In this document: positions 5,771 to 6,202 of the stretch, piece after piece
Layout: each line of letters begins with the position of its first letter
Numbering within the stretch: position 1 is the first letter of the stretch
DNA from: Pseudomonadota bacterium
GTDB lineage: Bacteria; Pseudomonadota; Gammaproteobacteria; Burkholderiales; Burkholderiaceae_D
Length of the DNA: 6,202 nucleotides
Assembly: GCA_023435945.1 (NCBI GenBank)
Contig: JAEZLB010000140.1
Location: forward strand, 1 to 6,202
Direction: 5' to 3'
Made by a program: the position numbers and the translations under genes
The notes under the pieces: model-generated
The model's input: only the letters and a program-made list of their open reading frames with translations
Database searches by the model: none
What the model was told of the DNA's origin: nothing

Positions 5771-6202
5771 TTATTTATGTCGCTGATCGGCGACGCTGTC
5801 GCTTTCGACTCGAAAAAGGTTGGGGGTCAAGTCATGCTTTTGCAGCAATCGATAGAACTCAGTGCGGTTGCGCTCCGCTAGTCTGGCAGCGTCAGAAACG
5901 TTGCCATCCGTGAGTTTAAGCAAATGAATCAGATAATTTCGTTCGAATCGCTGCTTGGCTTCGGCATAGCTCAATACCTCCAGAGAAGGAATGCGCAAGG
6001 CGCGCTGCACCAGTGACAGCGGAATCAAGGGTGTCGTTGCCAGCGCACATAGCTGCTCAACCACGTTATAAAGCTGTCGCACATTGCCGGGCCAGGCTGC
6101 CGATACCAAGGCTTCCAGCGCATCCGGTGCAAAGCCGTTCAGGGATTTCTGATACTTCCCGGCCAGCTGGCGCATGAAATGATGGGCCAGCGGGGCGATA
6201 TC
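5771..6202 (-). CDS. glrR: Sigma-54-dependent response regulator, GlrR/QseF type (C-terminal part, cut by window edge)
   Basis: 144 codons from the right edge to the TAA at 5773-5771; the receiver and most of the AAA+ domain are outside. Visible are the end of the AAA+ ATPase domain, beginning DIAPLAHHF, with the sensor-II-type motif WPGNVRQL (37-44), then a linker and a Fis-type helix-turn-helix at ~99-123 (GNVSDAARLAERNRTEFYRL). The motif NRTEFYRLLQKHDL closely resembles the C-terminus of enterobacterial GlrR/QseF as I recall it, which sets it apart from NtrC or general Fis-type activators. This family binds upstream sites and drives ATP-dependent opening of sigma-54 promoters, usually under a sensor kinase (GlrK/QseE). 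It precedes the cyanophycin operon in the same direction by 211 bases. A ~12-residue tail (VESDSVADQRHK) follows the conserved end. No clear terminator is visible after it. Confidence 0.85.
   Translation of the reverse strand, partial: DIAPLAHHFMRQLAGKYQKSLNGFAPDALEALVSAAWPGNVRQLYNVVEQLCALATTPLIPLSLVQRALRIPSLEVLSYAEAKQRFERNYLIHLLKLTDGNVSDAARLAERNRTEFYRLLQKHDLTPNLFRVESDSVADQRHK
5778..5795. promoter_or_regulatory. Possible second GlrR-type site inside the 3' end of glrR
   Basis: TGTC (5778-5781), ten bases, then GACG (5792-5795): one mismatch to TGTC-N10-GACA. The extended half-sites TGTCGC-N6-GCGAC are shared with site 1. It lies 67 bases further from the promoter, centred near -188, within the last codons of the regulator gene. 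Enterobacterial GlrR promoters carry several such sites, which makes a second copy plausible. Being coding sequence, it could also be coincidence. Confidence 0.45.

Overview
The window reads as part of a betaproteobacterial chromosome, probably order Burkholderiales (GC-rich coding sequence, tandem cyanophycin synthetase homologues, a GlrR/QseF-type regulator). A family within the order, such as Oxalobacteraceae, is only a guess. All four genes I can support lie on the minus strand, so biological order runs from high to low coordinates.

Layout in reading direction. (1) 6202-5771: C-terminal part of a sigma-54 enhancer-binding response regulator resembling GlrR/QseF. (2) 5770-5560: a compact control region with a TGTC-N10-GACA inverted repeat (the operator type reported for enterobacterial GlrR), an IHF consensus match, a near-perfect sigma-54 -24/-12 promoter and a ribosome binding site. 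A second operator-like repeat lies in the end of the regulator gene. (3) 5559-3574: a 661-residue cyanophycin synthetase homologue (CphA') that has lost the key residues of both ATP-using domains and the C-terminal Mur domain, but keeps an HxxEH motif in its N domain. (4) 3573-3492: an 82-base gap with an imperfect stem-loop. (5) 3491-918: an 857-residue CphA with intact ATP-grasp and Mur-ligase motifs, in which the HxxEH position has become HILGS. (6) 921 to the left edge: the start of an ABC transporter subunit with a PH-like domain, a four-cysteine zinc ribbon and type I exporter membrane helices, overlapping cphA by ATGA.

How it may work together. CphA makes cyanophycin, a nitrogen reserve of poly-aspartate with arginine side chains. 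CphA' looks unable to synthesise it; because it alone keeps the HxxEH motif, it may make primers or serve as a structural partner. The transporter is probably co-translated with CphA; its substrate is unknown. The control region suggests that sigma-54, IHF and the adjacent GlrR-like regulator drive the operon, which would link nitrogen storage to a two-component system. That link is inferred from sequence motifs only.
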